Source of the DNA: Lachnospiraceae bacterium
Lineage (GTDB): Bacteria; Bacillota; Clostridia; Lachnospirales; Lachnospiraceae
Direction: 5' to 3'
DNA length: 64,000 bases
NCBI GenBank assembly: GCA_029068555.1
Contig: JAIECJ010000231.1
Span: 1-64,000, forward strand
Both the position numbers and the translations under genes were made by a program. Shown piece by piece: positions 9,001-16,568 of the stretch; the first letter of the stretch is position 1, and every line of letters starts with the position of its first letter. The notes under the pieces were generated by a model. The model did no database searches. It saw nothing but the letters and a program-made list of their open reading frames with translations, and was not told the DNA's origin.

Positions 9001-12000
9001 AGGAAATAAAAAACTTGACAAGCCTACGGACGAGTTGACGGCGGAGATTCTTCCGAGAGACGCGGGGCAGAAAGTAGAGTGGAAGTCAAGCAGGGAATCC
9101 GTTATCAGATTTCCGGATTCCAAGAGCGGTGTTGCAGTTGGAAACGGTGAGGGAGAAGCCGTTATAACGGCAGCGGCGCTTGACGGCAGCAAGGTGACAC
9201 AAAGCGCTACAGTGTACACGAGAAGGATTGTCCAGTCCTTTACGATGGCGGCAGAATCGGTAAACAAAAATATTCCGGTTGTGAAGGAAGGGGACGAGAT
9301 TGTTATCACAAGTGGAAACGGTGTGAAGCTGACGCCGGAATTTGTGCCCGCATCTGTGTCCAATATGAGCCTCTCGTTCAGTGTCACGAGTGGTGACAAA
9401 AACGCGATTAAATTTTCTTCTAATAATCCGGATGGCAAGCCGGATATCAAGACGGTAATGACCATCACGGCAAACAAGGTGACAGCGAATACAAGGGTGA
9501 CAGTGAAGGCGGTCTCACTTGATGCAGGTAAGGCAGAGTGTGAAATCAAGCTGGTAATCAAACCGCTTACGGAATCTGTAAATTTGTATAAAAATACGGA
9601 TTTGCAGCACCATGTGAACGGTTCTACGATAGGCATTAATCCGGAAAAGGATGATATGTTTTTTACACTGACAGCCAAAAACTATCCGGATAATGCTTCC
9701 CAGGCTGTCACATGGAAAACCAGCAATCCGAAAATTGCAAAGGTAGAAAAGACCAGTGACAGAACTTGCAAGGTGAACGTCCTGGACAAGGGAAATGCAA
9801 TCATTACAGCCACGGCGGCAGACGGCAGTGGAGTGACTGCGACAGTTACAGTCAATGTATCCGCACTCGCGTCTGATATTGTCATAACCGGAAGCAATAT
9901 GGTTATGAAAGGAAGTACGATTCGGTTAAAGGCGGAAGTATATCCAAAATCGGCGACAAACCAGAAGGTAAAATGGTCCTCGCTGATGGACAGCATCGCG
10001 AAAGTGAATCCGACAACAGGCGATGTGACAGGAGTTGCGCCCGGAACTGCGGTTATTATTGCCGAAGCGGCGGACGGAAGCGGTGTGCAGGCTACACACA
10101 CTGTGCGTGTGACGGATGTGATAACGAAATTTGATATCGTGTCCTTGGACAGCAGCCTAAGCGAAAAAGATGCAGTGCTTTCAGGAAAGTCGGTAGGACT
10201 TGATCCGGATAAGAATATGCTGACTTATAAGCTTGGAGTCAAAATCCTTCCAGATACGGCATGTCAGACTGTCACATGGAAGTCGAGCAATGAGAAAGTA
10301 GTAAAGGTTGAGGATGGACTGATAACAGCGGTAGGCATGGGTACGGCAAATGTGACGGCTACGTCGACGGATGGCAGTAAAAATACGGCGAGCGTGAAAG
10401 TGTTTGTCACAACCCTTGTAAAGAGCATCAAGATTTCGGGAAGCCACTATGTGGGAATGGACAAATCTGTCCAGTTAAAGGTGGAAGTAGGCGGCAAGGA
10501 TGCAGCGAATAAAAGTGTACTCTGGCGAAGCAACAATCCTGAGAATATCCAGGTAGACGGAAATGGCATGGTCACTGCCTTAAACCGGTTTGGCATGGCA
10601 GAGATAACGGCAGAGGCAGCCGACGGAAGCGGGGTCAAAGACCGGTTTATGGTTTATGCGGTTGCTTATCCGGACAAGGTGGACATTGCAAGCTATGACA
10701 GGCTGCTGAGTATAGAAGAAAATGAGAGTACAAAAAAGAAATCTGCTGAAGTGGATATGCGAAACGGAGATACCTATCGTCTTGAGGCCATATTTAACGA
10801 CAATAATTCAACTTCTCAGGGGGAAGCAGGATACCCGAAAACGGTAACATGGAGTACATCTGATAAGACGATAGCCGTTGTTGAACCAGATCCCGCTTCA
10901 GATGGAAGAATCGCACAGGTTACTGTGCTGAGAAAAGGCAGTGTGACAATCACGGCGAAAACAACAGATGGAACAGGGGTGACAGATACGTGCAGGCTGA
11001 ATATCAAAGACCCTGAGCCAAAAGTAAAAATTACGGGACCGACACAGGTAGCAATGGGCAAAAAAATCCAGCTGTCAGCGGGCTATACGTCTGTAGAGTG
11101 GAAACTTGCCAACCCTGGAGATGCCTCCATTGCGACAGTGAACAGCAAAGGACAAGTCACAGCCAAGAAACAGGAGGGGGATGTCGAAATCGTTGCAGTT
11201 GCAAAAGACGGCAATAATGGGGAAAAGGATTCCCATATTGTACACGTCAGACCGGCAGTCAGTGAAGTCACCATACTGGTGAATGGCATTCCGCAGAAAA
11301 ACAAGGCGACTCTGGGTGTTGACATTTTGTCGGATCCTTTACAGCTTACAGCGATAGTGGTCGGGGATGATAATACAAATGTAAAGTGGTCATCCAATAA
11401 GACTTCGATAGCCACAGTCGATGAAAACGGCGTCGTTGAGGTGAAGAAGAATGGCAAGGCTGTAATAACTGCCGCAGCGATAGACGGCAGCGGGAAAAAA
11501 GCAACCTTGACAATCAATGTGTCGAAAAAAGTGACTGCAGTTACACCGGATGGTGCAGACGAGGTTAAGGTAGGGCTTAAGAAGACAGTGCAGCTTAGTG
11601 TGAAGTACAGTCCGATGTCAGCTACGACAAAAAAGGTAGTCTGGGAGAGTGAGGCGCCCAGCGTGGTGTCTGTAAACAAAACAACGGGCAAGGTGACAGC
11701 GAAAAAGATGATTGACCTGTTCCAGTACCCGAACGGTTATATTACTGTGAAAGCGACCCCAGCGGACAACGGAAACGGGGAGCCATGCTATTTTAGGGTG
11801 TATGTCACCAACCCTGTAAACAAGGTGGAGATATTGGAAAAGGGGAGCACAGAATATAACGCTGTACTGGGAGTTGACTTGAGTACGACGCCTGCAGAAA
11901 AACAGCTTATTTTCCGGCTCACAGACAATAAAAAGCCTGCAAATGAGCTTACAGACCAGTCTGTGGCGTGGAAGTCAAGTAATACCAAGGTAGCAAAAGT

Positions 12001-12397
12001 GGATGAGAATGGTCTTGTTACCGGTCTGTCGACTGGTAAAGTGACAATCACCGCGACAGCGTGTGACGGAAGCAAAAAGTCCGGAAAAGTCACGTTGTAT
12101 GTCGGTAAGCTTATCACCAGCTTTAAGATTATGGATGTGGAGGATAAGAGCAAAGAACTTACGGAGATTAAGCTTAGGAAAGGCAACTCCTACACACTCT
12201 TACCAGAGCAGATAAAAATTCTGCCAATTACGGCGTCCAATCAGAAGCTGACCTATACGACAAGCGACAAAAAAATAGCGACAGTTACATCAAATGGCAA
12301 GATAACAGCAAAGAAGTCAGGTGAAGAAGCCTGGATAACGATAACAACGACAGACGGGTCAAATCTCTCTTGGAAAATAAGGATTCTGACACTGTAA
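6038..12397 (+). CDS. Giant secreted surface protein with GLUG-like, InlB B-repeat and Big2 domains
   Basis: The protein has about 2119 residues. Residues 1-33 are a signal peptide (Arg/Lys-rich start, then AAAVLSAALLITELP, cleavage near YAA). Residues about 34-190 are an extended Ser/Thr/Glu/Pro-rich linker with repeats of the type TEPS and ETETET. Residues about 215-650 carry many repeats of the form GxVENCxNxG...GGIAG, matching the GLUG motif of adhesins. Residues about 698-770 form one Listeria-Bacteroides B-repeat (YELNGG, KGWFSD, VYAKWD). From about 770 to the end there are some 14 Big2-like immunoglobulin domains (VTWKSSN, KVTITATA-type strands). There is no LPxTG motif, S-layer homology domain or C-terminal membrane helix, so its attachment is unclear. 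The start has AGAGGAGG 5 bases upstream. It is probably an adhesin or matrix protein. Confidence 0.9.
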   Translation: MQYRGAKRIRRIAAAVLSAALLITELPQPGTVYAAQTQDTETSSVQTETAEGQNAQDESEESSQAEQAGEPQEETADTESSSAEMPAAGTSNTEPSSPEVPDTEPSDPEVPDTESSSTESSSTETPATEPSETESVNNTTEQETETETIADEETETTTDELPEQETETETETTEEQTESLEIKVPDVDTSVYTYSGESGRTSAYAQTRAVTYKSVAELKPEADGSYKIKSRDEFITFLSNPSAYASDVINLDCDIDMKGETALFNASFSGVFNGNGHSINNVKIQTGLFRSINRDAEVKNLHISNVVSDGVSGVVTAENSGTISYCVVTGNLTASDSVDKLAGIVGMNMGTVENCVFSGEITANDSYSGNVGAIVGLNSSGTVRNCYGIGKIAVSMGNVGGIAGRNDNVIENCANYMEVSSKAASGGISGENAGTVSGCDNYGAVTCRQSGTGQTGGIVAKNTASGKIENCYNHGSVSSSVNNVGGIAGTTAGTISKCGNYAGITGIANIGGIAGQNIGTKNTDGSAKSVITGCFNKGSVTGKEGTNAQGVGGILGSSEYKSDSVPYAVSIENCYNTGSITPDTTVGYAGGIVGILKCGAVSNAYNTANILNVTCSGMIAGFLGEAGVADCANVYYLEGGIERIACRADEIVVDASAKKTEQELKELAGTLGGGFESDGGSVNGGYPIVAGQGAEQRSYPVVYELNGGCLDKYFHLVRSGDSVGAAPADPVRKHADFKGWFSDAACTSAYGFTAPVDKPTMVYAKWDTYVAVERIEAAMKNITLQIEEEQKIAVSIYPENAENAALIWKSENTSIADVGQDGTVKAVGTGTTYVTVSVADDETISARIQVNVTADEIFVRRVDTNELISAPTTGISSGFAVNDEIVVEVKYGKGISANRKIQWTTSNAKVFKFKELEPADRDRVTLVGVGTGTAKLTIVISEGDKYYEAVICNIAVAPQASSITIKMGNEEASGNITYDLYTKKFIAAGNKKLDKPTDELTAEILPRDAGQKVEWKSSRESVIRFPDSKSGVAVGNGEGEAVITAAALDGSKVTQSATVYTRRIVQSFTMAAESVNKNIPVVKEGDEIVITSGNGVKLTPEFVPASVSNMSLSFSVTSGDKNAIKFSSNNPDGKPDIKTVMTITANKVTANTRVTVKAVSLDAGKAECEIKLVIKPLTESVNLYKNTDLQHHVNGSTIGINPEKDDMFFTLTAKNYPDNASQAVTWKTSNPKIAKVEKTSDRTCKVNVLDKGNAIITATAADGSGVTATVTVNVSALASDIVITGSNMVMKGSTIRLKAEVYPKSATNQKVKWSSLMDSIAKVNPTTGDVTGVAPGTAVIIAEAADGSGVQATHTVRVTDVITKFDIVSLDSSLSEKDAVLSGKSVGLDPDKNMLTYKLGVKILPDTACQTVTWKSSNEKVVKVEDGLITAVGMGTANVTATSTDGSKNTASVKVFVTTLVKSIKISGSHYVGMDKSVQLKVEVGGKDAANKSVLWRSNNPENIQVDGNGMVTALNRFGMAEITAEAADGSGVKDRFMVYAVAYPDKVDIASYDRLLSIEENESTKKKSAEVDMRNGDTYRLEAIFNDNNSTSQGEAGYPKTVTWSTSDKTIAVVEPDPASDGRIAQVTVLRKGSVTITAKTTDGTGVTDTCRLNIKDPEPKVKITGPTQVAMGKKIQLSAGYTSVEWKLANPGDASIATVNSKGQVTAKKQEGDVEIVAVAKDGNNGEKDSHIVHVRPAVSEVTILVNGIPQKNKATLGVDILSDPLQLTAIVVGDDNTNVKWSSNKTSIATVDENGVVEVKKNGKAVITAAAIDGSGKKATLTINVSKKVTAVTPDGADEVKVGLKKTVQLSVKYSPMSATTKKVVWESEAPSVVSVNKTTGKVTAKKMIDLFQYPNGYITVKATPADNGNGEPCYFRVYVTNPVNKVEILEKGSTEYNAVLGVDLSTTPAEKQLIFRLTDNKKPANELTDQSVAWKSSNTKVAKVDENGLVTGLSTGKVTITATACDGSKKSGKVTLYVGKLITSFKIMDVEDKSKELTEIKLRKGNSYTLLPEQIKILPITASNQKLTYTTSDKKIATVTSNGKITAKKSGEEAWITITTTDGSNLSWKIRILTL
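6680..7990 (+). repeat. GLUG-like repeat region of the giant surface protein
   Basis: The translated stretch has roughly a dozen units of about 25-35 residues built on N-C-x-N/S-x-G followed by GGI(A/V)G, for example VENCVFSGEI, VRNCYGIGKI and IENCYNHGSV. These units resemble a beta-helix or beta-sandwich adhesive repeat. DNA-level identity between units is modest, so the array is old. Confidence 0.75.
8342..12394 (+). repeat. Array of about 14 Big2-like immunoglobulin domains
   Basis: Units of about 80-105 residues each contain a WKSSN/WSSN-type strand, a xIAxVxxxGxVTA turn and a GxAxITA(T/A)AADGSG strand, the usual wording of bacterial Ig-like group 2 domains. The third and fourth units are the most divergent. 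The last unit ends in RILTL directly before the stop codon, with no anchor after it. Confidence 0.8.
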
Positions 12398-12442
12398 AAA
12401 ACAGACAGCGCACTCCGTGACAGGGGGCGCTGTCTGTTTTTT
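12396..12442 (+). terminator. Rho-independent terminator of the giant surface protein gene
   Basis: Positions 12396-12411 and 12427-12442 form a 16-bp perfect stem with a 15-base loop; the right arm ends in a run of six T. The stem begins within the stop codon. The downstream T-rich tail (TTGTTT) borders the insertion site of the 143-bp element. Confidence 0.9.
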
Positions 12443-12446
12443 GTTT

Positions 12447-12589
12447 GTTACAATTCACACCAACGCCAAAGTAGTGGGAATCATGCGCCAAAATGCTTGC
12501 CTTTTAGCATTTTGTGTGCAAAATCTGTTATAATTCACACCGCAATAACATATAAGCTGATGAAAACTGGCGTTGGTGTGAATTGTAAC
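12447..12589. mobile_element. 143-bp miniature inverted-repeat element with 8-bp target duplication
   Basis: Bases 12447-12468 (GTTACAATTCACACCAACGCCA) and 12568-12589 are perfect 22-bp inverted repeats. TTTTGTTT stands directly outside both ends, at 12439-12446 and 12590-12597, as expected for an 8-bp target duplication. No coding capacity is present. An internal copy of the end (GTTATAATTCACACC, about 12530-12544) suggests nested ends. It would need a transposase in trans; the parent family cannot be named from this window. Confidence 0.8.
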
Positions 12590-12659
12590 TTTTGTTTTAA
12601 ATTCCAAAATTCTCTACATACTTTATACTATGAATTATTCAAAATTTGTGGTATTATCA

Positions 12660-12847
12660 CTAGAGCGGGTTTGAAAAATCATTCCTGCCATCTATACGCC
12701 CCACTTTGCGTGATATTTGCGCCAAATTCAGTCGACGTAAGGCATTGCCTTTTATGCCTTTGACCCCTACGCCTCCTTCATTTGGCACAAATCTCCCACA
12801 AACTGTGACGCACGTCTGGCAGAAAGCATTTTTCAAACACGCACTAG
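12660..12847. mobile_element. 188-bp repeat element, copy A
   Basis: The element begins CTAGAGCGGGTTTGAAAAAT and ends ATTTTTCAAACACGCACTAG, imperfect terminal inverted repeats bounded by CTAG on both sides. CTAG may be a 4-bp target duplication or part of the ends. Interior sequences (TTTGCGTGATATTTGCGCCAAA and the later ATTTGGCACAAA...TGACGCA) are also partly complementary, so the whole element can fold into one long hairpin. It has no coding potential and the same length as the copy at 54764-54951, with substitutions only. Together with the 143-bp element it fills the gene-free stretch 12398-12925. Confidence 0.85.
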
Positions 12848-12925
12848 AGAACAGAGTGAAATCAGAGATTTTGCACTGTTATGGCAAAACATGGAGAACA
12901 GAGTGAAAGGCATTGGTAGGAATGT

Positions 12926-14809
12926 ATGTGTGGAATAGCCGGATTTTGTAACAGACCGACAAACTGGAAAGAAAATATCGAAAAGATGAATGAGAGGATG
13001 TACCACAGAGGACCAGATGCCGGGGGTATATGGGCAAGTGATGACGCGAATGTCGTGTTTGGACATCGCAGGCTTTCAATTGTGGATTTGTCGGCAAACG
13101 GCGCACAGCCGATGCACTCGTCATCCGGAAGGTACGTGTGTGTATTTAACGGGGAAATCTATAATTACAGGAAGCTTCGGGACAGGCTCCTTTCGGAGAA
13201 AAAAGTCACTGCCTTTCGGGGAACATCGGACACAGAAGTGCTGCTCGAAGCCTTTGAGGCATATGGTGTGCAGGAGACTATCAGACAGTGTAAGGGAATG
13301 TTTGCGATAGCGCTTCTTGACAAAGAAACGGGGCGTCTCACCCTGATAAGGGACAGAATTGGTGAGAAACCGCTATATTATGGATTTGTCAATGGACAGT
13401 TTGTGTTTGCCTCGGATATTGGCAGTATCAGTGTGCTGGACGGATTTGACAATCCGATTGATACAAAGGTTCTCCAGCTCTATTTTATACACGGCTATAT
13501 TCCGGCGCCGTACTCTATTTATCAGAATATTTACAAGCTGGACGCGGGCTGCATGCTTGCGATCGACTTTCCCTACAAGGAGCCGGAAATAAGCGCCTAC
13601 TGGTCGGTGCGCGAGGCGGCAAAATATGGTCAGGAGCATCCTTTTACGGGGAGCAGGCAGGAGGCGGCGGACGAGCTCGAGCGGCTTTTGAAGGCGTCCA
13701 TTTCTGATCAGATGGTCGCGGATGTGCCAGTCGGGGCGTTTCTGTCGGCAGGCATTGACAGCAGTACGGTTGTGGCGCTTATGCAGGCGCAGTCGGGGCA
13801 GAAAGTCAGAAGCTTTACGATTGGAATGGACAATCCGGAATACAATGAGGCGGCATATGCCAAGGAGATTGCAAAGCATCTCGGCACAGCGCACACAGAG
13901 CTCTATATCACGTCACAGGACGCCAAGGCAGTGATTCCGAGCCTTTCCCACATATTTGGCGAGCCGTTTGCGGATTCGTCGCAGATACCGACTTATCTGG
14001 TCAGTAAGATGACAAGGGAGCATGTGACAGTTTCCCTGAGCGGTGATGGCGGGGACGAGTTGTTCTGCGGCTATATGACCTATCCGTCCATAGACAGGAT
14101 ATGGGGCAAAATGAAAGGGTATCCATATGGACTGCGCCATTTCTGCAGCAGGCTGCTCGTGGGAAATCCCCTGATAAAAAACAATCAGCTGCTTCAGACA
14201 AAGGCATATCTGCTTGGGGCAAAGAGTCCGGAACACCTGTATGAGCTGTCAAACGCGCAGGAAGCTTCCAATCTCAATATTGCCATTGATAAGACAGCAT
14301 ACCCATATAAACACAATAACCGTCCATATGGCGATTTGAGAGATACGAGAAACAGCATCATGTTGATGGATATGGAGGTTTACCACCCCGATGACATTCT
14401 GGTCAAGGTTGACCGTTCCGCCATGGCAGTATCGCTTGAGACAAGGGTGCCGATGCTTGACAGGGATGTTGTTGAGTTTGCATGGACGATTCCCATGGAG
14501 TACAAGAAGCAGGGTGACACTGGCAAGCTGGTTCTGCGCGATGTCCTGTACAGATATGTGCCGGCGGAGATGATGGACAGACCCAAAAAGGGCTTTTCCA
14601 TTCCGATTACACAGTGGCTTAGGGAAAAGGAACTGCGCGAGTGGGCGGAATCACTGCTGGACATGGCGCTTATCAGACGTCAGGGGATTCTGAATGCGGA
14701 TGAAGTGCACAGAATCTGGCATGATTTTATTGACAACGGAAACTGGCGCATACAGATATGGTATATTTTAATGTTCCAGTCCTGGATGCAGGAACAGGGG
14801 AACAGGTAA
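12926..14809 (+). CDS. asnB: Asparagine synthase (glutamine-hydrolysing)
   Basis: The protein has 627 residues, the usual length of AsnB. It starts M-C-G-I-A-G, so Cys2 is the N-terminal nucleophile of the class II glutaminase domain (residues 1 to about 215, with RLSIVDLS and FNGEIYNY). The synthetase domain follows, with the pyrophosphatase loop in the form LSAGIDSS (Ala in place of the usual first Gly) and later SGDGGDELFCGY. It transfers amide nitrogen from glutamine to aspartate with ATP. As the first gene of a glycan locus it may instead amidate a sugar acid or a glycan-linked amino acid, as other AsnB-like proteins in such loci are thought to do; the sequence does not decide. The start fits GGTAGGAATGT just upstream. 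Confidence 0.9.
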   Translation: MCGIAGFCNRPTNWKENIEKMNERMYHRGPDAGGIWASDDANVVFGHRRLSIVDLSANGAQPMHSSSGRYVCVFNGEIYNYRKLRDRLLSEKKVTAFRGTSDTEVLLEAFEAYGVQETIRQCKGMFAIALLDKETGRLTLIRDRIGEKPLYYGFVNGQFVFASDIGSISVLDGFDNPIDTKVLQLYFIHGYIPAPYSIYQNIYKLDAGCMLAIDFPYKEPEISAYWSVREAAKYGQEHPFTGSRQEAADELERLLKASISDQMVADVPVGAFLSAGIDSSTVVALMQAQSGQKVRSFTIGMDNPEYNEAAYAKEIAKHLGTAHTELYITSQDAKAVIPSLSHIFGEPFADSSQIPTYLVSKMTREHVTVSLSGDGGDELFCGYMTYPSIDRIWGKMKGYPYGLRHFCSRLLVGNPLIKNNQLLQTKAYLLGAKSPEHLYELSNAQEASNLNIAIDKTAYPYKHNNRPYGDLRDTRNSIMLMDMEVYHPDDILVKVDRSAMAVSLETRVPMLDRDVVEFAWTIPMEYKKQGDTGKLVLRDVLYRYVPAEMMDRPKKGFSIPITQWLREKELREWAESLLDMALIRRQGILNADEVHRIWHDFIDNGNWRIQIWYILMFQSWMQEQGNR

Positions 14810-14857
14810 CAAAAATGCACAAATTCGCAGGAATTTGGCTATTGCAGGGAGGATAAA

Positions 14858-15817
14858 ATGAATACGCAAAATACAGCACCGCTTAGTGCATATATCAAGA
14901 TAGCAAGACCCGACCACTGGGTGAAAAATGTGTTTATCATACCCGGACTCGTTCTGGCGTTGATTTTAATTGAGATTCCGGACGAAATAGGAACATTTCT
15001 GCTAAAACTGGCAGCAGGCTTTCTGGCGACATGCTTTATCGCGTCGGCGAATTATGTGATTAACGAGTGGCTCGACGCAGCGTTTGACAAGTACCATCCG
15101 ACGAAGAAGTACCGCCCTGTAGTCAGCCAGAATATGCGGTTTTCACTTGTGATGGCAGAATACGCGGTATGTATTGCGGCAGGCGTTGCACTGTCGTTAC
15201 TGGTTAATATTCCGTTTCTGTTGACGGAAGTGTGGCTTCTGCTCATGGGTGTTTTGTACAATGTGAAACCGATACGGACAAAGGACATCGTATATCTGGA
15301 TGTGTTGTCAGAATCTATCAACAATATGATACGCCTTTTGCTGGGCTGGTTTATTGTTTGTGAGGATGTATACCCGCCATCCAGCGTCCTTGTCGGCTAC
15401 TGGATGGCAGGGGCATTTTTGATGGCAGTAAAGCGTTATGCGGAGTACCGCATGATAGGAGACCCGAAGCTTGCAGGCTCTTACCGCAAATCATTTGCCA
15501 GGTACTCGGAGGCAACACTGCTGTGTTCTTCATTCTTTTATGCGCTGTGCGCAACCTTTTTGATAGGTATTTTTCTGTTAAAGTACAGGATTGAGTATAT
15601 AGTGGCGATACCAGTTTTGTTTTTCCTGTTTTGCTATTATCTCTACATAGCGTATAAACCGGACTCCGCAGCGCAGAAGCCCGAAAAACTTTTCAGGGAG
15701 AAAAAGCTGATGATACTGGTGGGAATCCTTGTGGTGCTCTTTGCGGTACTCACCATTGTAGATATCCCCATTATGAAAATGTGGGAGACGGCATTTTTCA
15801 TTCCGACTGGAAAGTGA
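14858..15817 (+). CDS. UbiA-family prenyltransferase, DPPR-synthase-like (polyprenyl-phosphate phosphoribosyltransferase)
   Basis: The protein has 319 residues with about eight or nine membrane helices. The first Asp-rich motif reads ANYVINEWLDAAFDKYHP followed by KKYRPV, and the second region is YNVKPIRTKDIVYLDVLSES. The N-E-x-x-D-x3-D-x2-HP-x-K-x2-RP wording is that of decaprenyl-phosphate phosphoribosyltransferases (mycobacterial Rv3806c type), not of quinone or heme enzymes. The likely reaction is transfer of 5-phosphoribose from PRPP to a polyprenyl phosphate at the membrane. The HAD phosphatase just downstream would remove the 5-phosphate, giving polyprenyl-phospho-ribose as a donor for extracytoplasmic enzymes. 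The ribosome binding site is GGGAGGATAAA. The family is firm; the exact lipid and pentose are inferred. Confidence 0.8.
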   Translation: MNTQNTAPLSAYIKIARPDHWVKNVFIIPGLVLALILIEIPDEIGTFLLKLAAGFLATCFIASANYVINEWLDAAFDKYHPTKKYRPVVSQNMRFSLVMAEYAVCIAAGVALSLLVNIPFLLTEVWLLLMGVLYNVKPIRTKDIVYLDVLSESINNMIRLLLGWFIVCEDVYPPSSVLVGYWMAGAFLMAVKRYAEYRMIGDPKLAGSYRKSFARYSEATLLCSSFFYALCATFLIGIFLLKYRIEYIVAIPVLFFLFCYYLYIAYKPDSAAQKPEKLFREKKLMILVGILVVLFAVLTIVDIPIMKMWETAFFIPTGK

Positions 15818-15851
15818 GTAGAAGCAGTAATATAAGGAATGGTGAGGAGTT

Positions 15852-16547
15852 ATGAACCGTATTCATATGAGGAAAGAGAAGATAGCCCAGTACAAGGCAG
15901 TCATTTTTGACCTGGATGGCACACTGTATTACCAGAATCCTTTCCGGCTGCGCATGGCATGCTGGCTGCTGGGATATCTCGTGAGGCATCCGTCCTCCTT
16001 AAAGGACATGCTTATTATCAAAAAATACAGAAAAGTGCGGGAAAACTGGGAGAAATATGATACCGCGCCGGAAACCGGCAATATGCAGGAGCTTGACGGA
16101 CGGCAGTATGCATATGTGGCGGAAAAGATGAAAGTAACTTCGGAGAGAGTCCGGAAGACAGTAACATTCTTTATGCTTGAAGCGCCGCTAAAGCTCCTTC
16201 CTGGTTATCGCGATAATGTGCTCGCAGACATGATAAAAGAACTGCGGAATCATAAAATAACAGTAATTATTTATTCGGATTATCCAGTTCAGGATAAGTT
16301 AAAGGCGCTTCGGATAAAAGCAGACATCTGTTATACATCATCGGACAGACAGATCGGCTGCATGAAACCTGATCCAAAAGGAATCGGTGTTATTTTAAGA
16401 GAACGAAATTTATCCAATACAGAAGCGCTGATGATTGGTGACCGCTATGAGAAAGATGGTCTTGCCGCACAGGGGAACGATATGGATTATATAATTGTCA
16501 GCAAAAAGAAAAAAGAGAGAGAACTGTTGAGAGACCTCTTGGCTTAG
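15852..16547 (+). CDS. HAD-superfamily phosphatase paired with the UbiA enzyme
   Basis: The protein has 231 residues with all four HAD motifs: FDLDGT (nucleophile Asp20, acid Asp22), IIYSDYP, KPDPKG with its Lys, and GDRYEKDG. A helical cap sits between motifs one and two. It lies 35 bases after the UbiA-like gene with its own GGTGAGGAG site. In the mycobacterial decaprenyl-phospho-arabinose pathway a phosphatase removes the 5-phosphate from the decaprenyl-phospho-phosphoribose product, so this gene most likely fills that step (inference from context). A general sugar-phosphate phosphatase remains possible. A terminator follows immediately. Confidence 0.8.
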   Translation: MNRIHMRKEKIAQYKAVIFDLDGTLYYQNPFRLRMACWLLGYLVRHPSSLKDMLIIKKYRKVRENWEKYDTAPETGNMQELDGRQYAYVAEKMKVTSERVRKTVTFFMLEAPLKLLPGYRDNVLADMIKELRNHKITVIIYSDYPVQDKLKALRIKADICYTSSDRQIGCMKPDPKGIGVILRERNLSNTEALMIGDRYEKDGLAAQGNDMDYIIVSKKKKERELLRDLLA

Positions 16548-16568
16548 CCGGAGGGTCTCAGTTTTTTG
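16531..16568 (+). terminator. Rho-independent terminator after the HAD gene
   Basis: GAGACC (16531-16536) pairs with GGTCTC (16554-16559), with a small inner GGC/GCC stem, followed by TTTTTT at 16562-16567. The hairpin lies inside the end of the HAD gene and over the convergent end of the acyltransferase gene, so the first operon of the locus (asnB to HAD) probably stops here. Confidence 0.65.

Noticed and set aside
8875-9678. Long minus-strand open frames opposite the giant surface protein (also 9682-10101, 11083-11691, 6133-6675)
   Set aside because: They mirror the plus-strand Big2 and linker codons, are rich in Ser/Thr/Val/Phe without domain wording and have no ribosome binding sites. 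They are shadows of the repeat gene.
12849-12906. Short direct repeat AGAACAGAGTGAAA before the asparagine synthase gene
   Set aside because: Two copies only, 12849-12925 otherwise featureless; no promoter or riboswitch pattern could be attached to it.
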